DNA from: Laetiporus sulphureus 93-53
Taxonomy: Eukaryota; Basidiomycota; Agaricomycetes; Polyporales; Laetiporaceae
NCBI RefSeq assembly: GCF_001632365.1
Contig: NW_024468569.1
Span: 1 to 64,000, forward strand
Length of the DNA stretch: 64,000 nucleotides
Reading direction: 5' to 3'
Both the position numbers and the translations under genes were made by a program. Each line of letters opens with the position of its first letter. Position 1 is the first letter of the stretch. The notes under the pieces were generated by a model that saw only the letters and a program-made list of their open reading frames with translations, was not told the origin of the DNA and did not search any database. Positions 23,243-34,249 of this stretch are shown here, one piece after another.

Positions 23243-24910
23243 TCAATACTCGGTCGTATCCTGCAGTCGCCACCGGCGCAATGGGCCCCACCACCACAAC
23301 GACGTCGCCTGCTGGTGCTCCTCCATCTCTCTCCGTCTCCTCTCCCGTGCATCACGCGAATCCACATTCTCTTTCCTCCAATTCCGCCTCCGGACGCGGT
23401 GCACCCCATCCTCCGCCTCCTCGCCCTCCACCCCCTCCACTCCCTTCTCCGCCTTGTCCACCTCCCCATCTGCATCCCCATCCCCATCCGCCTCCCCACT
23501 CCCATCCGAATCCACCACCGTCTCATTCTCCACATCCAACACCCGCCGCGTCCCATACTGTCCCAAACTCCACCCGCGTCCCTCGCCCTCGCCGCCCTCC
23601 CTCTCCCGCCCATACACCTCATTCACCCGCTCAACCCACTCCGCCGCCTGCGCACGCGCAGCCGCAAGATGCTCGCGCCGCATGAACGTCACCAGGCTCC
23701 GCGCACCGCGCACCACGCGCCACGTGCCTCCGCTCTGCGTCGAGCGCGCGTCCTCGGCCACCGCCGCGGGCGCACCCTTATTGATCCCAAACGCGCCCGT
23801 GACGCCCTTCCAGAGCGTCTCTGCGCGCTGGCGCTGTGCCCTGCGGCGCTGCGAGCGGCGGAGCCGTTTCTGCTGCTTCTTCTCCTCGCGGCTCAGCAGC
23901 TCGTCGAGCTCGCCGACGCCCATGCCCGCGCCGACCCACCACCACCAGCCGAGGAAGCTCTGCCAGAGGATGACGCTCCACATGAGCGGCTTCATCCACG
24001 AAAGCTGGTCGCCCTTGGCGATGTACACGAGCGAGATGACGGTGCTCATAGGTGCGAGGAGGAGCGCGCCGGCGCCAAAGGCCGCGGTGCCGCCATCTGT
24101 GCGCCAGGCGTTCTTGCGGTTGAGGAGCAGGCCCCATCCGAGGAGCGAGACGGTGAAGAGGAGAGAGAGCGCGGCGTTGCATATGTTCTGCACGTATACT
24201 GCGAGTCGCTCGATGTGGGGTTCTTGGCGAATGCGCAGCATCTGCATCGCGGCGGATATGACCGAGAGTGGGAAGAGGAGACAGAAAATCAGCCGCCGTT
24301 CGAGCTTGGACGGGAAGAGTAGCGTGAGGAACTGGATGTGTGTGATCTGTGCGAGGACAGGTCAATGCCGGGCACGTTAACAGAGAATGAGTAGGGACGC
24401 ACCTGAATGAGCATGCCGGTCGTTGCGGTCATGAGCAGCCACGCGGCGATCTCGGCAGTCGACCAGCCGTCGCTGCCGCCGTCTGGGGGGACCTCGACGG
24501 CGACATAGTTCAGCATGTACGGCCAGATCTTGCTCTCCTGGTCGAGCGTGGCGAAGATGACCTGGATGCTGGATATGGCGCTGACGAGGAGGGTACAGAC
24601 GGCGGAGATCTGGAGGGAGAAGTTGACGGGGGCGAGGCGGACGTGGTACTGTGAGGTGAAGAGGAGCTGGAGGAGGAGGACGGCCATAAGGGTGAGCACG
24701 ATGCCGTTCAAAAGAAGCTGCACGGGGAGAGAGCGGGCGAAGACAGGGCGATATTGGGAGATGGGATCGCTGATGGCCCTGGCACGGCGGTGTCAGAGAG
24801 CGAACATGACTCTTAGCAAACTCACAGAGAGCTCACCCATCATCAGTGCTATCGCTCTGTGCGAGAACGGATCCCAGCAGACAGGATAAAAATAAGCAGC
24901 GGCGGTCCAT
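23243..24910 (-). CDS. Seven-transmembrane protein B (tandem paralogue)
   Basis: Three exons (24910–24837, 24778–24403, 24346–23243) give 517 residues; intron positions and phases are the same as in protein A. It starts with signal peptide MDRRCLFLSCLLGSVLAQS. Seven hydrophobic segments follow (LLLNGIVLTLMAVLLLQLLF, APVNFSLQISAVCTLLVSAI, EIAAWLLMTATTGMLIQ, LERRLIFCLLFPLSVISAAM, NICNAALSLLFTVSLLGWG, GAGALLLAPMSTVISLVY, SVILWQSFLGWWWWVGAG). The cytosolic tail is basic then acidic and ends in the same WWWGPLRRWRLQDTTEY as protein A. Conservation is strongest in the membrane part and at the extreme C-terminus; the central tail has diverged. Receptor or scaffold function is inference only. Confidence 0.75.
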
Positions 24911-24919
24911 GGACGAACG

Positions 24920-25680
24920 TCTGCTCGTCCAGCGCGTCTGCGTGTATCTGTATCTGGATTATCGTGAGATGACAGGGCGGCCCCTGCTTCAAGCCACAGC
25001 TGATGAAATACGGTGAGGAAACAGGATGTACTATCGTTAGTCTGCTCGACGCTTACCAATTAGAGGAATATAGACTCGGCGCAGAGGGGTTTCTGGGAGA
25101 CTGCAGCGCGAGGACCTGGCGGTTGCATCGGAACGAGTTGGTGCAGCAGGATTAGGAGATTCGCTGTGGATTGCCAAGCCAGCCAAGTCTTCCGCCCTCA
25201 CTTAGTCAGCAACCTTATGTGGTCAACATCAAAACGCCGGAGACCACATAGCGAAAGTTTCTTTCCCGTTGCAACACCACGCTGCACGGGCCCAGAGAAT
25301 CCGCGCGGGAAGGTGGACGGTGGAGGAAGGACGCTGTCGCTGTAGCCGAATAGTGGTGTTCACGGGACGATCGCGCGGAGATGCGGTGGCTCACATTTCC
25401 CGATGCGGTAATTTTGAAGTCCCGCGAATGTGTACACCACCGTGCCCGCCGGCACTTCAAGCTGTTCCTGTCCATCTCTGCGCGTCAATATTCAATATTC
25501 AATCCTAGCCATAGTAAAGTGGCGGACTTTATTTACCTATTCCGTGTCAATCCTCAGCCAAGGTAAAGTAGCGGACAGAGGGATGTCGAACAGGAACTGG
25601 GGGTTTATATACATACGGAGGCACGTCTGACAGGTAGTGAGCTATGACGCACTACAGCATCATCGCGCTATGCTTCAATA
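24920..25680. other. Intergenic, no supported gene
   Basis: Upstream region of the second 7TM gene. 25500–25580 has a short repeated 'aaagt-gcggac' motif (25517 and 25565). No gene was seen. Confidence 0.5.
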
Positions 25681-25682
25681 GA

Positions 25683-26632
25683 TGACTGCGCCACGCAAAG
25701 TTTCCTCTAATACAAATGATGACTTCACAGTCAATTTGGGCGATCGAGTCGCTCAACTTATCATTGAACGTATTATCACCCCTGTCGTTTCACTGGTTGA
25801 TTACCTCAAACCCTCAGCCCGAGGACACCGTGGATTTGGTTCAACAGGCGATAATTACTTCCAGAAACCACGCAAAAAGCCAGATTCGGGATGAACTGTC
25901 TAGAAGGGGGGGTACTGTCACAGATTCTCACGTTTTCACCTCTGCACATGACCAAGACATCACTTGACATCAGCGCTAGGCTGTCCAGAAAGGAACGAAC
26001 TGGTACGCGAAGTACTGACAGTTCTAAGCGTCACGAAGGTTCAGGTCTAGTCACGTGACATATCACGTGATATACACACATGTGACAAGTAGCGCTGGTA
26101 TTAGGTAAGCCTAACTTATACAGTAATATCATCCCACCTAGAAGCAACGGTCGGACTCCGGAAGAATCCAAGGAAGGAGCCACACGCCACCGGAGATATG
26201 TCCTTAAGGGGTTATCAGTTCACATACACGAGGTAGATAGATAACACGCTACCGGAGATGTAGCCATTACAGGCAATACCATTTCCATGGTCTTACTAAG
26301 TAGTTCGGAGGTTCGGCATGCATGACACACGTAGTCTGACAGGTAGTGGTAACCAATCAGACAATGTTCATTAGCTAGCGGTTCTGGGGTAGCAGGGTAC
26401 CAAGGGTCCCTCCGCTCATGTATATAAGCCAGAGCTCTGAGACGCATAAGTCCCCCAGACTTATTCTCATCTCTGCTACGCCTATCCATACAGTGTCACC
26501 AGCGCCCACTTGCAAGGCACTGCTTTACCTTGATCATCTTTGTGTCCATCCTTACGTCGACAACAGTCAGTAAGTGTTTGATCATAAGGTCATAGGCTTA
26601 GTCGGCGCTCTGCGTCCTAAGTTTGTGATACA
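25683..26632 (+). mobile_element. Retroelement 3' relic: dUTPase fragment, polypurine tract and LTR
   Basis: 25682–25894 encodes the C-terminal half of a trimeric dUTPase: GDRVAQLIIERI (motif 4) and RGHRGFGSTGDN (motif 5), then a short basic end and a stop. Only 20 nt later a purine run (agaaggggggg, 25903–25912) precedes TGTCACAG at 25916, as expected for a polypurine tract and LTR start. The LTR candidate runs to about 26632 (…gtttgtgataca), with a TATA box at 26421 and E-box-like tcacgtga at 26053 and 26068. dUTPase domains occur in some LTR retroelements. No reverse transcriptase, integrase or 5' LTR is present, so this is a truncated, inactive copy. The LTR end is tentative. Confidence 0.6.
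26421..26428 (+). promoter_or_regulatory. TATA box inside the LTR candidate
   Basis: tatataag lies in the expected position for an LTR promoter, about 200 bp before the LTR end. Confidence 0.4.
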
Positions 26633-26639
26633 CCCCCAG

Positions 26640-28970
26640 CCAGCGTAGATGAGTACCCTTCTCCGTTACCAAGTCCATTCCAGGGTGGATGCTGACTTAG
26701 AAGAGCTGAGAATTGGTAGGACGTCGAGGACAGTGCTGAACAGCATGCAAGGGGAGGCAAACGGGCCACAGACGCGTCGAGCGTAGAAGACTTGATCACG
26801 TGCCCATGTCAATTGAGGTGCCTATGGTACCGTACGCTGTGGCTTTGCTTGCTCGCTCTCGCCACTTCATCCATCTTCTTTTCCGATAAATTCTGCATGC
26901 TCTTGAAGCCCGAATATTTGAATCTGGGACCTGACCGCTGCCTATCATGAGCCGCCACTGTTCCAAGGTAAATAGAATATGATAATGAGGATAAGCTCTC
27001 GCAGCTGAACTATCACACTCACCAGGACACTGCAAGGATGTCTATACAGATTGATTGATAGCTAATGCAGGGGAAGGAATATGAGAGGTGAGACTTATAT
27101 AAACAACAATCGCTTAAATACAGACTAATTTACCGTCTGCCTGCCAGTGGACGCAAACAGCGTGCTTTGACCGGTAGGTAATCAAGGTTGTCCCCCAGTG
27201 ATGAGACACCGACGAGGTCATGATAGGGTGGCTTCTCCATTTGAAACTGAGCCTGCACCTCAGGCTTTCATGTCGTTTGCCAACAAACAACATCTTAGAA
27301 GAACGGAGTATTTGGTGTCCATGGTAAGTGAGCCATTGACCTTGTGCCGATCCATCAGATCGCGATCTGACTCCCGCTCTGTCACGGCTTCGCAAATGTC
27401 AGCATCACATTTGGGAACGTTCATGTTCAACCTTCGGCTGATTTTCGCGGCCGGCCTGAGGCTCAAGGTAAGTGATACTTTCAATCGAGGCTTTCCTGCT
27501 CATGAATGAGTTATGCTCTAGAACGGTGCGATGAATCAAGATAGCGGTCTTTATCAAGGGCAAGATACAAAGACCATGGACTCCGATTCATAGGGTAAGT
27601 GGGAAAGTCAAAACCGGTTCATCACTATGAACCGATCGGTCGAGCGCAGCTGCGCGAATGCGAACACTGCTTTCCTTTCACACTTCCTCCCACACTGTGT
27701 CTGATACGGTCACGATCACATGCGAGGAGCTAAACAAGGGACTCATTGGATATCGGTGCACGGCGGACCCCATGCTACACTACCTGTTCCATCAAAATCC
27801 ACGAAAAACGGCATCTGCCTCCCAACGGTCTCATCGGTAATGCTCGCTTGGAGCGATCTCCGGGATACAATGGTCCCGTTCCCCTATGCTTACTCCCGTA
27901 ATCACACACAACACCATGACTTGAAGACTCGGCACGTCGTGCACCTGCCAAAGGTGCTGTGCTCTGCCAATGTTAGTTGATGATGATGACACTAGGACAT
28001 GGTGCATATGCTTGTAACATCCTCTGTGGGCGCGTTCTCAACGGAAAAGTCTTGTAGGTCTGTTGTTGCACGCCTCACGATGCGGTACCATTCTGCACCC
28101 GAAGATGTCAGCAGGAGCACGGTGACCGAGCACAAACATCCATCGAGCACGGTTTATGCAGCTGGCAGACTGAACATGAGGTTGATGGCCACACTGCTTC
28201 CGCCAAATCTCTCAGCAACCAATTATGTGCTATGGCCTCCATCGCGCCCTTCAAAGTTCCAGGTCATGACTTGTCGCAACGGTCGTACCAAGATGAAGCC
28301 CAGTGCATAACGGCCACATGAACTGATGACCAGTAGCTCCGATGCCCGCTCACCATGCTCACCTTGTATGAGTGACGGTCGGGCCTTTGATGCTCATCAT
28401 TCCAAAGGTCCAGGCACACGTGCACTTCGTTCGGCCAGGAATTCAAGGCGCACCTTCTGTGGATGTCGATAGGATAGTGCATCATCGGTGACCGATTGTC
28501 TGGATCGCGACGGTCGAGTGGTGGAGGACAAGTGCTCATTTGGTGATCAAACAGATAGTACACAGCTGGCATTAGATTGCGATTGCAGTTATGCTGCACA
28601 GGCGGGAACATACGATACGGGCGCGCACGGTGCTTCGCGTTGGACGCCTTTGTCCGTGGTGGAGAGAGACAATAGATGCGATGGGCATTTCAATGCAAGG
28701 GTGCAGGAAGGAGGCTGTTTCGGATGGTGGGAGATAATCGTAGGGCGAGCTTGACTTTTGGGTAGCAGTTAGAAGGGACGAGAATGAAAGTTGGCTTACC
28801 CTGTCCCGTTTGCTATGAAGTGCTAGTCCATGCACTGTGAACCTCCTGCCCTCTACACCTCTTTGTGCTCTGTCCAGTCCCCCATCTCCAACAATCTGCA
28901 CGGTCGAATGATTGTGATTGAAACAGAATTATATTCTCAGGCTTTGTAAGTATACAACTCGAGCGCTAGT
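26640..28970. other. No firmly supported gene
   Basis: Plus-strand segments at 27360–27475 (SASHLGTFMFNLRLIFAAG) followed by a donor, a 49-nt intron and a short C-terminal exon (ending near 27592) look like the tail of a fungal membrane-protein gene, but the 5' part is not recognisable. A minus-strand frame at 28264–28611 has no family resemblance. Treated as remnants. Confidence 0.35.
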
Positions 28971-28977
28971 GCACGAT

Positions 28978-31129
28978 CTACTGACGTCCTCCGCTCCATG
29001 CATCTCCCAGCTCTTCAGTTCCTCCACATGAGGCTCTTGAAGGTCGAGTTGTGCCCGACAACAGCCTCGAAGAGTCCGTGTGTGCGATCCCGTATGCAAT
29101 CCAGAGTGTCAACCGTCCCTGGCCTTGGACGGTCGCGGGGCTGTATGCCTTGAAGAGCTCATAGGCTCTCGTATACAGCTGTCGACCAATGTGTTACTGC
29201 CTCATAGTCAACGTTGAAGGGAGTGCATCAACATACCTCCAAGATAACCGCAAGATGCTCCACCTTCTTCTCATTCGAGAACCCAGGAGCGGTCATTGTC
29301 ACTTGCTGCTTCGCCTAACCTATCGTGAGTGACCTGACGCACCCTATCCTCATCAAACACTCACTTCGGCATCTAGAGCAGCCAGAAAGCGCTCCCGTCT
29401 GCGCTCCGTGCAACGCGCAGCCATGTAGTAGTAGAAGCCAGGATGCTGCAGCGCCTGCGCAGGGTTCAGTCCGAGCACCTGCATTGCCTCCACCTCGAGC
29501 ACGCTCCGCTGGTTGGCATCGAGCGCTTGTGCTGCGAGCGCTGCAGCGGCTGCGGCGGGTGGGGACGTCGAAAAATGGGTCGGTATTTTGAGCGTCGAAC
29601 GCGTGCCCTGCTCGAGCAGTTCCGCGAAGGCGCGATGTCTGCAATTGGCTGCCGTTAGGCGTAGGTATTAAGGCAGTCCTGAGACGAGACTGACTGTCTC
29701 GCGAGCCAGCTCCAGAACTCGTACGTCTCCTCGCCTATTCCCCAACCCCGTGAGAAGTCTGCAAATTTGCGCATGTGGCTAGTATGCTGTGCGAGTGCGA
29801 GTGCGTGCTCATTGTTATACAGATACAGCTTGCATATCTGGAGGAACAGTGAATTCGATGATGGCTGTCGTTACTGCGTGCAGGGCATACTTTGAGGTCG
29901 ATACAGTCGGACAGCACCTTTGCCTCTGCCCAACGCTTGGTACGAGGGGGCAGGATCGCAGTCGACCCAAACATCAGGAGCAGCGTCGAATATGCATCCT
30001 GATAGTGCCTACCAAATGTGATGAGCAAAGCCATCGAATATACAAATCGCAACATACTTCAGCGCAACCTCGTCCTCTCCACGAAACTCCGCAAAGCATG
30101 CCATCTTGTACTCGTATCTGACCGTCCAGCCCTCCGGCCTGAGCGGCCGTGCGGCCGACTTGCTCCCAGCTAGGCTCGGTGCAGCATACGACGTCCCTGC
30201 CTGGGAGTGGCGATTGCGCTTTCGGCGCACGCGCTTCGAGTGGTTCGTGTAATACTCCAGGGCGGGCTCGTACAGAGCCTCCTGCAGGCTGATTGGGTTG
30301 AGAAATGAGCACTAAGTGCAGATCCACCGTCGCACCTGCGTACAAAATCGCCGATCTCGGCCTGCGATACTGGACTCAGCACGAAAAGGGCCGCCCGCGG
30401 GTCAAGCCCGCTCTGTCTCCGGATGTATGTTAAGCGGCCGTCCAACGACGGGTTGTCTGCACTAATCAGATGATATAGGATCCAAAAAGGACCTCAATCA
30501 CTTACCCAGCATCCGTCTACTCGCCAACAGCACCACCGTCAGCTTGACTCCCCGCTCGCTCGTTGACTTCTTCCTCTGCGCAATCTCCGCGCACAGCTCG
30601 TTGTCCCTCATCCGCTCCTCTGCCTCTCTCTCGTGGTCTCCATCTCCAGTGTCAAGCGGGGAATGCGGCGCATTTTGAGAGGGCTCGAAGATGTGCATGA
30701 ACATGACGAATACGGACGGGACGAGCGTGGTATGCTTGCGGACCCATATCGGCGCTATGAGCCCGTCCGGGTAGAGTGGAGATGTAGGGGTAAGCGGAGA
30801 CAACGGCGAATGCGCGCTGGAGTATTGCGGGTCGTCCGGCGGGACGAGTTTGCGCGGCGGAAAGCGCACGTCCTGCTGATGGCTCTGTCACTGCATGATG
30901 CGGGAAGAGTATAGATGCACACCTTGTCGACAATCACGACCTGAAACGTCTTGTTTCTCTCTGGTTGCCAAATCGCAACTTTGCGTTGGTTGAGCAGCGC
31001 TTCGCGCAGCCGGTACGACAGCACTGCGAACGGATCGCGGCCCTCGCCGGGAGGTTGTGGAGGATCCAGTCCACCAACAAACATCCTCGGAGCAAGCTGT
31101 ACAAGAAGTTCTGGAGGATATGAGTTCAT
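28978..31129 (-). pseudogene. TRAPPC11-like gene, truncated within its conserved region
   Basis: The N-terminus MNSYPPELLVQLAPRMFVGG and segments such as FPPRKLVPPDDPQYS, LYPDGLIAPIWVRKHTT, RLTYIRRQSGLDPRAALFVL, EALYEPALEYYTNHSKRVRR, WTVRYEYKMACFAEFRGEDE, YQDAYSTLLLMFGSTAILPP and ALQHPGFYYYMAARCTERRR are typical of fungal TRAPPC11 (foie gras), a TRAPP-complex subunit for ER–Golgi traffic and autophagy. Many exons splice cleanly (31129–30923, 30872–30506, 30456–30336 and so on). After LYTRAYELFKAYSPAT and LTLWIAYGIAHT the similarity stops at about 29075. The frame then runs through unrelated sequence to a TAG at 28978–28980. About 500–550 residues are present, against well over 1,000 in the usual protein. 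This is a partial duplicate or a broken gene. Confidence 0.75.
29029..29071 (-). repeat. 43-bp fragment of TRK-transporter coding sequence
   Basis: The reverse complement matches 48242–48284 inside the TRK gene at 40 of 43 positions, the stretch that encodes FEAVVGRNSTFKS there. It sits exactly where TRAPPC11 similarity ends and is in a different frame from the TRAPPC11 reading. Confidence 0.8.
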
Positions 31130-31403
31130 GTTGTCAATCCAACATACCGCGATTCAGAAACGATAATTGTGGCAAACATTGTGGCCACACGCGTGGCGTA
31201 GGTCACGTGACACGCCCGGAGATTGACAATGCAAAAAACATCATGAAATCACTTGAAAACAAAGCTTGATATAACAAGAAATCGGTCAACATCTTCAATC
31301 TAGAATCCCTTCGGTATATTCTATCATCCGAAATGCATGTTTGCAGTGATAAACGTAGGGCTTGTGTATTTGTACAGGTTGACGACATGACGACAGTCCT
31401 GCA

Positions 31404-32342
31404 TCACGGAATAGCTCTTCCAGCTCTGATAGCCTTCGCGGCTTCGCTCTGCGCCTCGTCGCGTAAGTACCGAGTATAGATTGGTGCGTAATGTTCTAAA
31501 TCCTATCACGGAAAGCGTTAACAAGCAGTATCCATGTTCCTTGAAGGCAAAATTAATGCTCACGCTAGACGTCTTCACTACACTATCCCTCTTCTCGAGG
31601 TTCTCCGCCCATTCCTTCCACCCACCGCCGACTGCTTCTCTTGTGTACCCACGGTGCTCCCTTACGATATAGTCACGAACGACCCACGGCGCCACCACAA
31701 CGTCAATCATGCTGAACTGTTCCCCAAGGAAGTAGGGACCCTTCGCCTTCTCGGCGATCGTCCTGAGCGCCTTGTTGAACTCCTCAAGGTAGGCCTTCTG
31801 CTTGTCCGGTTCCTGCGCCTGCACCAGACGGTGAAAGCCAGGAATGACATTCTTGGAGACATGATCGATCCAGAGGCGCACGTAGGCACGCTCGAATGGG
31901 TCGACTGGGAGGAGGTGAGGTGCGTGATCGGGGTACGCGTCCTCAAGAAACTCGCAAATAATCAGCGACTCGGCGAGCGGCCTGCCTTTGTACTCGATGG
32001 CAGGGACCAAGCCCTTGGGGTTTATGTCTGAGAAATGATCACCATGAACGTTGGGTAAAATGGAGGAACCTTCTGACTAACCGAGAAAGTACTTCTCCTT
32101 TTTGTATGGATTGACCTCCTTGTATTGGTAAGGTATATTCTTTTCCTCCAAGCTAATCCACACGCGCTGTACAAATGGGCAAAACTTGCACACGCATTCA
32201 GCACTAAGAACGGTGATAGCTCAATGCACGAACATACCCATCCAGCCCAGAACACGAGGTCCTGTGGGTCCTGGTGCGCCGCAACCGTTTTGGCGGCGGG
32301 ACCTGTCGCAACAGGATAGATGTCTTCGTCAGGATGACCCAT
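31404..32342 (-). CDS. Omega-type glutathione S-transferase
   Basis: Exon 1 (ATG 32342) reads MGHPDEDIYPVATGPAAKT … LVFWAGW. Exon 2 reads FCPFVQRVWISLEEKNIPYQ and ends in KKEKYFL. Exon 3 starts DINPKGLVPAIEYKGRPLAE. CPF is the cysteine active-site motif of omega/Ure2p-like GSTs, and PAIEYKGRPLAESLIICEFL is the glutathione-binding thioredoxin-fold region. The C-terminal helical domain (FERAYVRLWIDHVSKNVIPG … GPYFLGEQFSMIDVVVAPWV) is complete. A last exon encodes DLEHYAPIYTRYLRDEAQSE and stops at 31404. Such enzymes act in thiol transfer, dehydroascorbate reduction or glutathionyl conjugate reduction. All introns are short GT–AG. It starts head-to-head with HUB1. Confidence 0.9.
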
Positions 32343-32754
32343 GTTCGACGGCACGATGTTCGAGTATGAAGTGAAAGTCCTCTATCCCACCTATATAGCG
32401 TTGAGTTCATGCCTGAGTAATCTTCTTGCGTCATGCATCACGATGTGATCAGTGACTGAGCGCTTCTGAGTGTTAGCAGCGAAGTGCAAGAGAGTGCAAG
32501 CCGAGGACATCTCTACTTGCACACGGAAAGCCATGCACATGAATTTTAGTTGTCTGAGGCCTGTGATCAAAGCCTGAGACTGAAGTGAGGTTGAAGTGAC
32601 CCGACTTTTCTTTCCAGGGCTAGGAAATGAAATATATCATTAAATTACGTAATACTGCCGCGGCCACAATGGAGTGATGATGCGCCAATGCGTCTCGCAT
32701 CGTTGTCTAATTCTTTCCAGTTCCCAGTCCTCTCTTTGCTGAATTCTACTCGTA

Positions 32755-33236
32755 ATGCCTCTCATTGAAGTGAGTTGTGCCACTTTATGTTGCTAGAGCT
32801 ACTGCTCACTGGATCTTGCTGTGTTATGATTTCACTGGCGTGGCTCACCTCCGCAATCCATTTCCTGTTGCGTGATCTCCCGGACGAACGTCTGTTGGGA
32901 CGGACAGGTCATTGCAAACGATCGTCTGGGTCGCAAAGGCACGTTCCTATTTGCGACAATGCCGGTCTTGGCTTAACAGTTGGTGTTATAGTTCGCGTCA
33001 AGTGCAGCCCTGATGACACTGTCGGCGATCTCAAGAAGCTCATCGCCGCACAGACGGGTACAGACGCATCCAAGATTCAGCTGAAGAAATGGCATGTCCT
33101 TTCTAAACCTTTGGTTTACACCACACATAGATCAGGCTGACTTGTGGTGATCCACAACAGGTATACGATCTACAAGGACCACATCACACTAGCAGACTAT
33201 GAGATCCACGACGGGATGAGTCTTGAGATGTATTGA
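32755..33236 (+). CDS. HUB1: HUB1/UBL5 ubiquitin-like splicing modifier
   Basis: Four exons (32755–32769, 32908–32938, 32992–33091, 33161–33236) give exactly 73 residues, the usual UBL5/Hub1 length: [69 protein letters not shown], then LEMY. It lacks the C-terminal di-glycine of conjugated ubiquitin-like proteins, as expected: Hub1 binds Snu66 (HIND) non-covalently and influences 5' splice-site choice. Intron 1 (138 nt) is GT–AG. Introns 2 (32939–32991, gcacgt…tatag) and 3 (33092–33160, gcatgt…acag) begin with GC. Nearby GT donors give wrong frames and destroy the conserved protein. See findings. Confidence 0.95.
32939..32991 (+). other. GC–AG intron 2 of HUB1
   Basis: Donor AAAG|gcacgt, acceptor ttatag. 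The split Val codon (G|TT) is restored. The nearest GT, 4 nt downstream, leads to a stop a few codons after the junction. Confidence 0.85.
33092..33160 (+). other. GC–AG intron 3 of HUB1
   Basis: Donor AATG|gcatgt, acceptor cacaacag. The Trp codon of KKW-YTIYKDH is split TG|G. Using the GT at 33096 gives WHVYDLQG, not the invariant WYTI. Confidence 0.85.
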
Positions 33237-33467
33237 TCTTGTGGCACCTCGAGCTCGTCGATCGTTGTGTTTCTCGTCAAGGTCTTTTAATTCGCAGCAT
33301 CGTGGCACGCCCCCAAAGGAGCCGTCGAGACGTTCTGCAGCTATCGTATGTAGTATAAACGATTGTATTCCGTATCTATCGTGCATTCTGTGACTGTGCA
33401 GCAACTATAATACAGTGTGAAATAGAAGTCAGCCGTACGCTTCCTCACAGCGGAACATCAACCCTTC

Positions 33468-34243
33468 CACAACCGACAGCCCGTCTTGTCTAGTGCCTTC
33501 TTAATCTTGGATTCTCGTCGGTTTGGCGCGAGAGCCAGGCACGTCGGTTCGTTCTCTGGCTGTTCTATCCATAAATGATGCGGAATTAGTGGAACGGAGG
33601 ACGAGAGCAGCTCGCTCAAGCGTTCGAGGCTTTTCCTGTCTGCAACCTTGAACAGTCGGAATGCAACGAATCCTTGAGCAGCACAATCATCGGATTAAAT
33701 ACCCGATACTGACCTGCAAGACCGCCTACAAGCGTATGAATGTTGAAACGTCAGTTTGACGGAAATTGGACAAATCTCGTTCTGCTTTCACCTTTCTCAT
33801 GTTCTTCAAATCGGCTAGGTATGCTTGAGTTTCTGGTAGATCGCGAGTTTCGTGCAGCACCTACAATAGCTTCCACAAGGTATTTCAGAAGCGCATTCCA
33901 CAAAAACTTACAGCAACAGCGGCGTGTGCAGTCTGTGACATCAGAGGGCCGACTCCCCAGCCTTCGGCCTATTCGTCAGACCAACCAGTCAATCGAGTCG
34001 TATATGACGAGAGCATCAAGCGTTCATAAAAGAAAATGCAAGCAATCGACAGTCAGCAGTCAAGCTGAATAATCTAAGCGGTGCACACACTTCGAGCAGA
34101 TCTCGTCGTACGACTAACTGTACAATGAGGGGCGGCTTAGCGGATGTCTCAGTCGCGTCCGGCAGGCCTGTACTGCATACAGCAGGAGCTGAGCTCAAAA
34201 TTGCTGCAGTGGCAGGATGTTCCATAGAAGACGTGTCCGCCAT
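33468..34243 (-). CDS. PTRHD1-type peptidyl-tRNA hydrolase (PTH2 fold)
   Basis: From ATG 34243 a poorly conserved leader precedes [16 protein letters not shown]. After introns follow AEGWGVGPLMSQTAHAAVA, VLHETRDLPETQAYLADLKN with MRK, a four-residue exon AVLQ, and VADRKSLERLSELLSSS … HHLWIEQPENEPTCLALAPN … IKKALDKTGCRLWKG. The order of Q-L-V-x-R-x-D-L, the A-H-A-A helix, K-N-M-R-K-V-V-L and W-x-E-Q-P-E-N matches PTRHD1-type PTH2 proteins, which resemble enzymes that hydrolyse peptidyl-tRNA. The activity is inferred, not proven. The AVLQ exon is only 12 nt (33714–33725). The gene is convergent with HUB1; 231 bp separate the stops. Confidence 0.85.
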
Positions 34244-34249
34244 GGTAGA

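Noticed and set aside
23237..24380. Long plus-strand frames (over 300 codons, Pro/Arg-rich) opposite 7TM gene B
   Set aside because: Antisense shadows of a GC-rich coding region, of low complexity and without homologous form in gene A beyond the mirrored codons.
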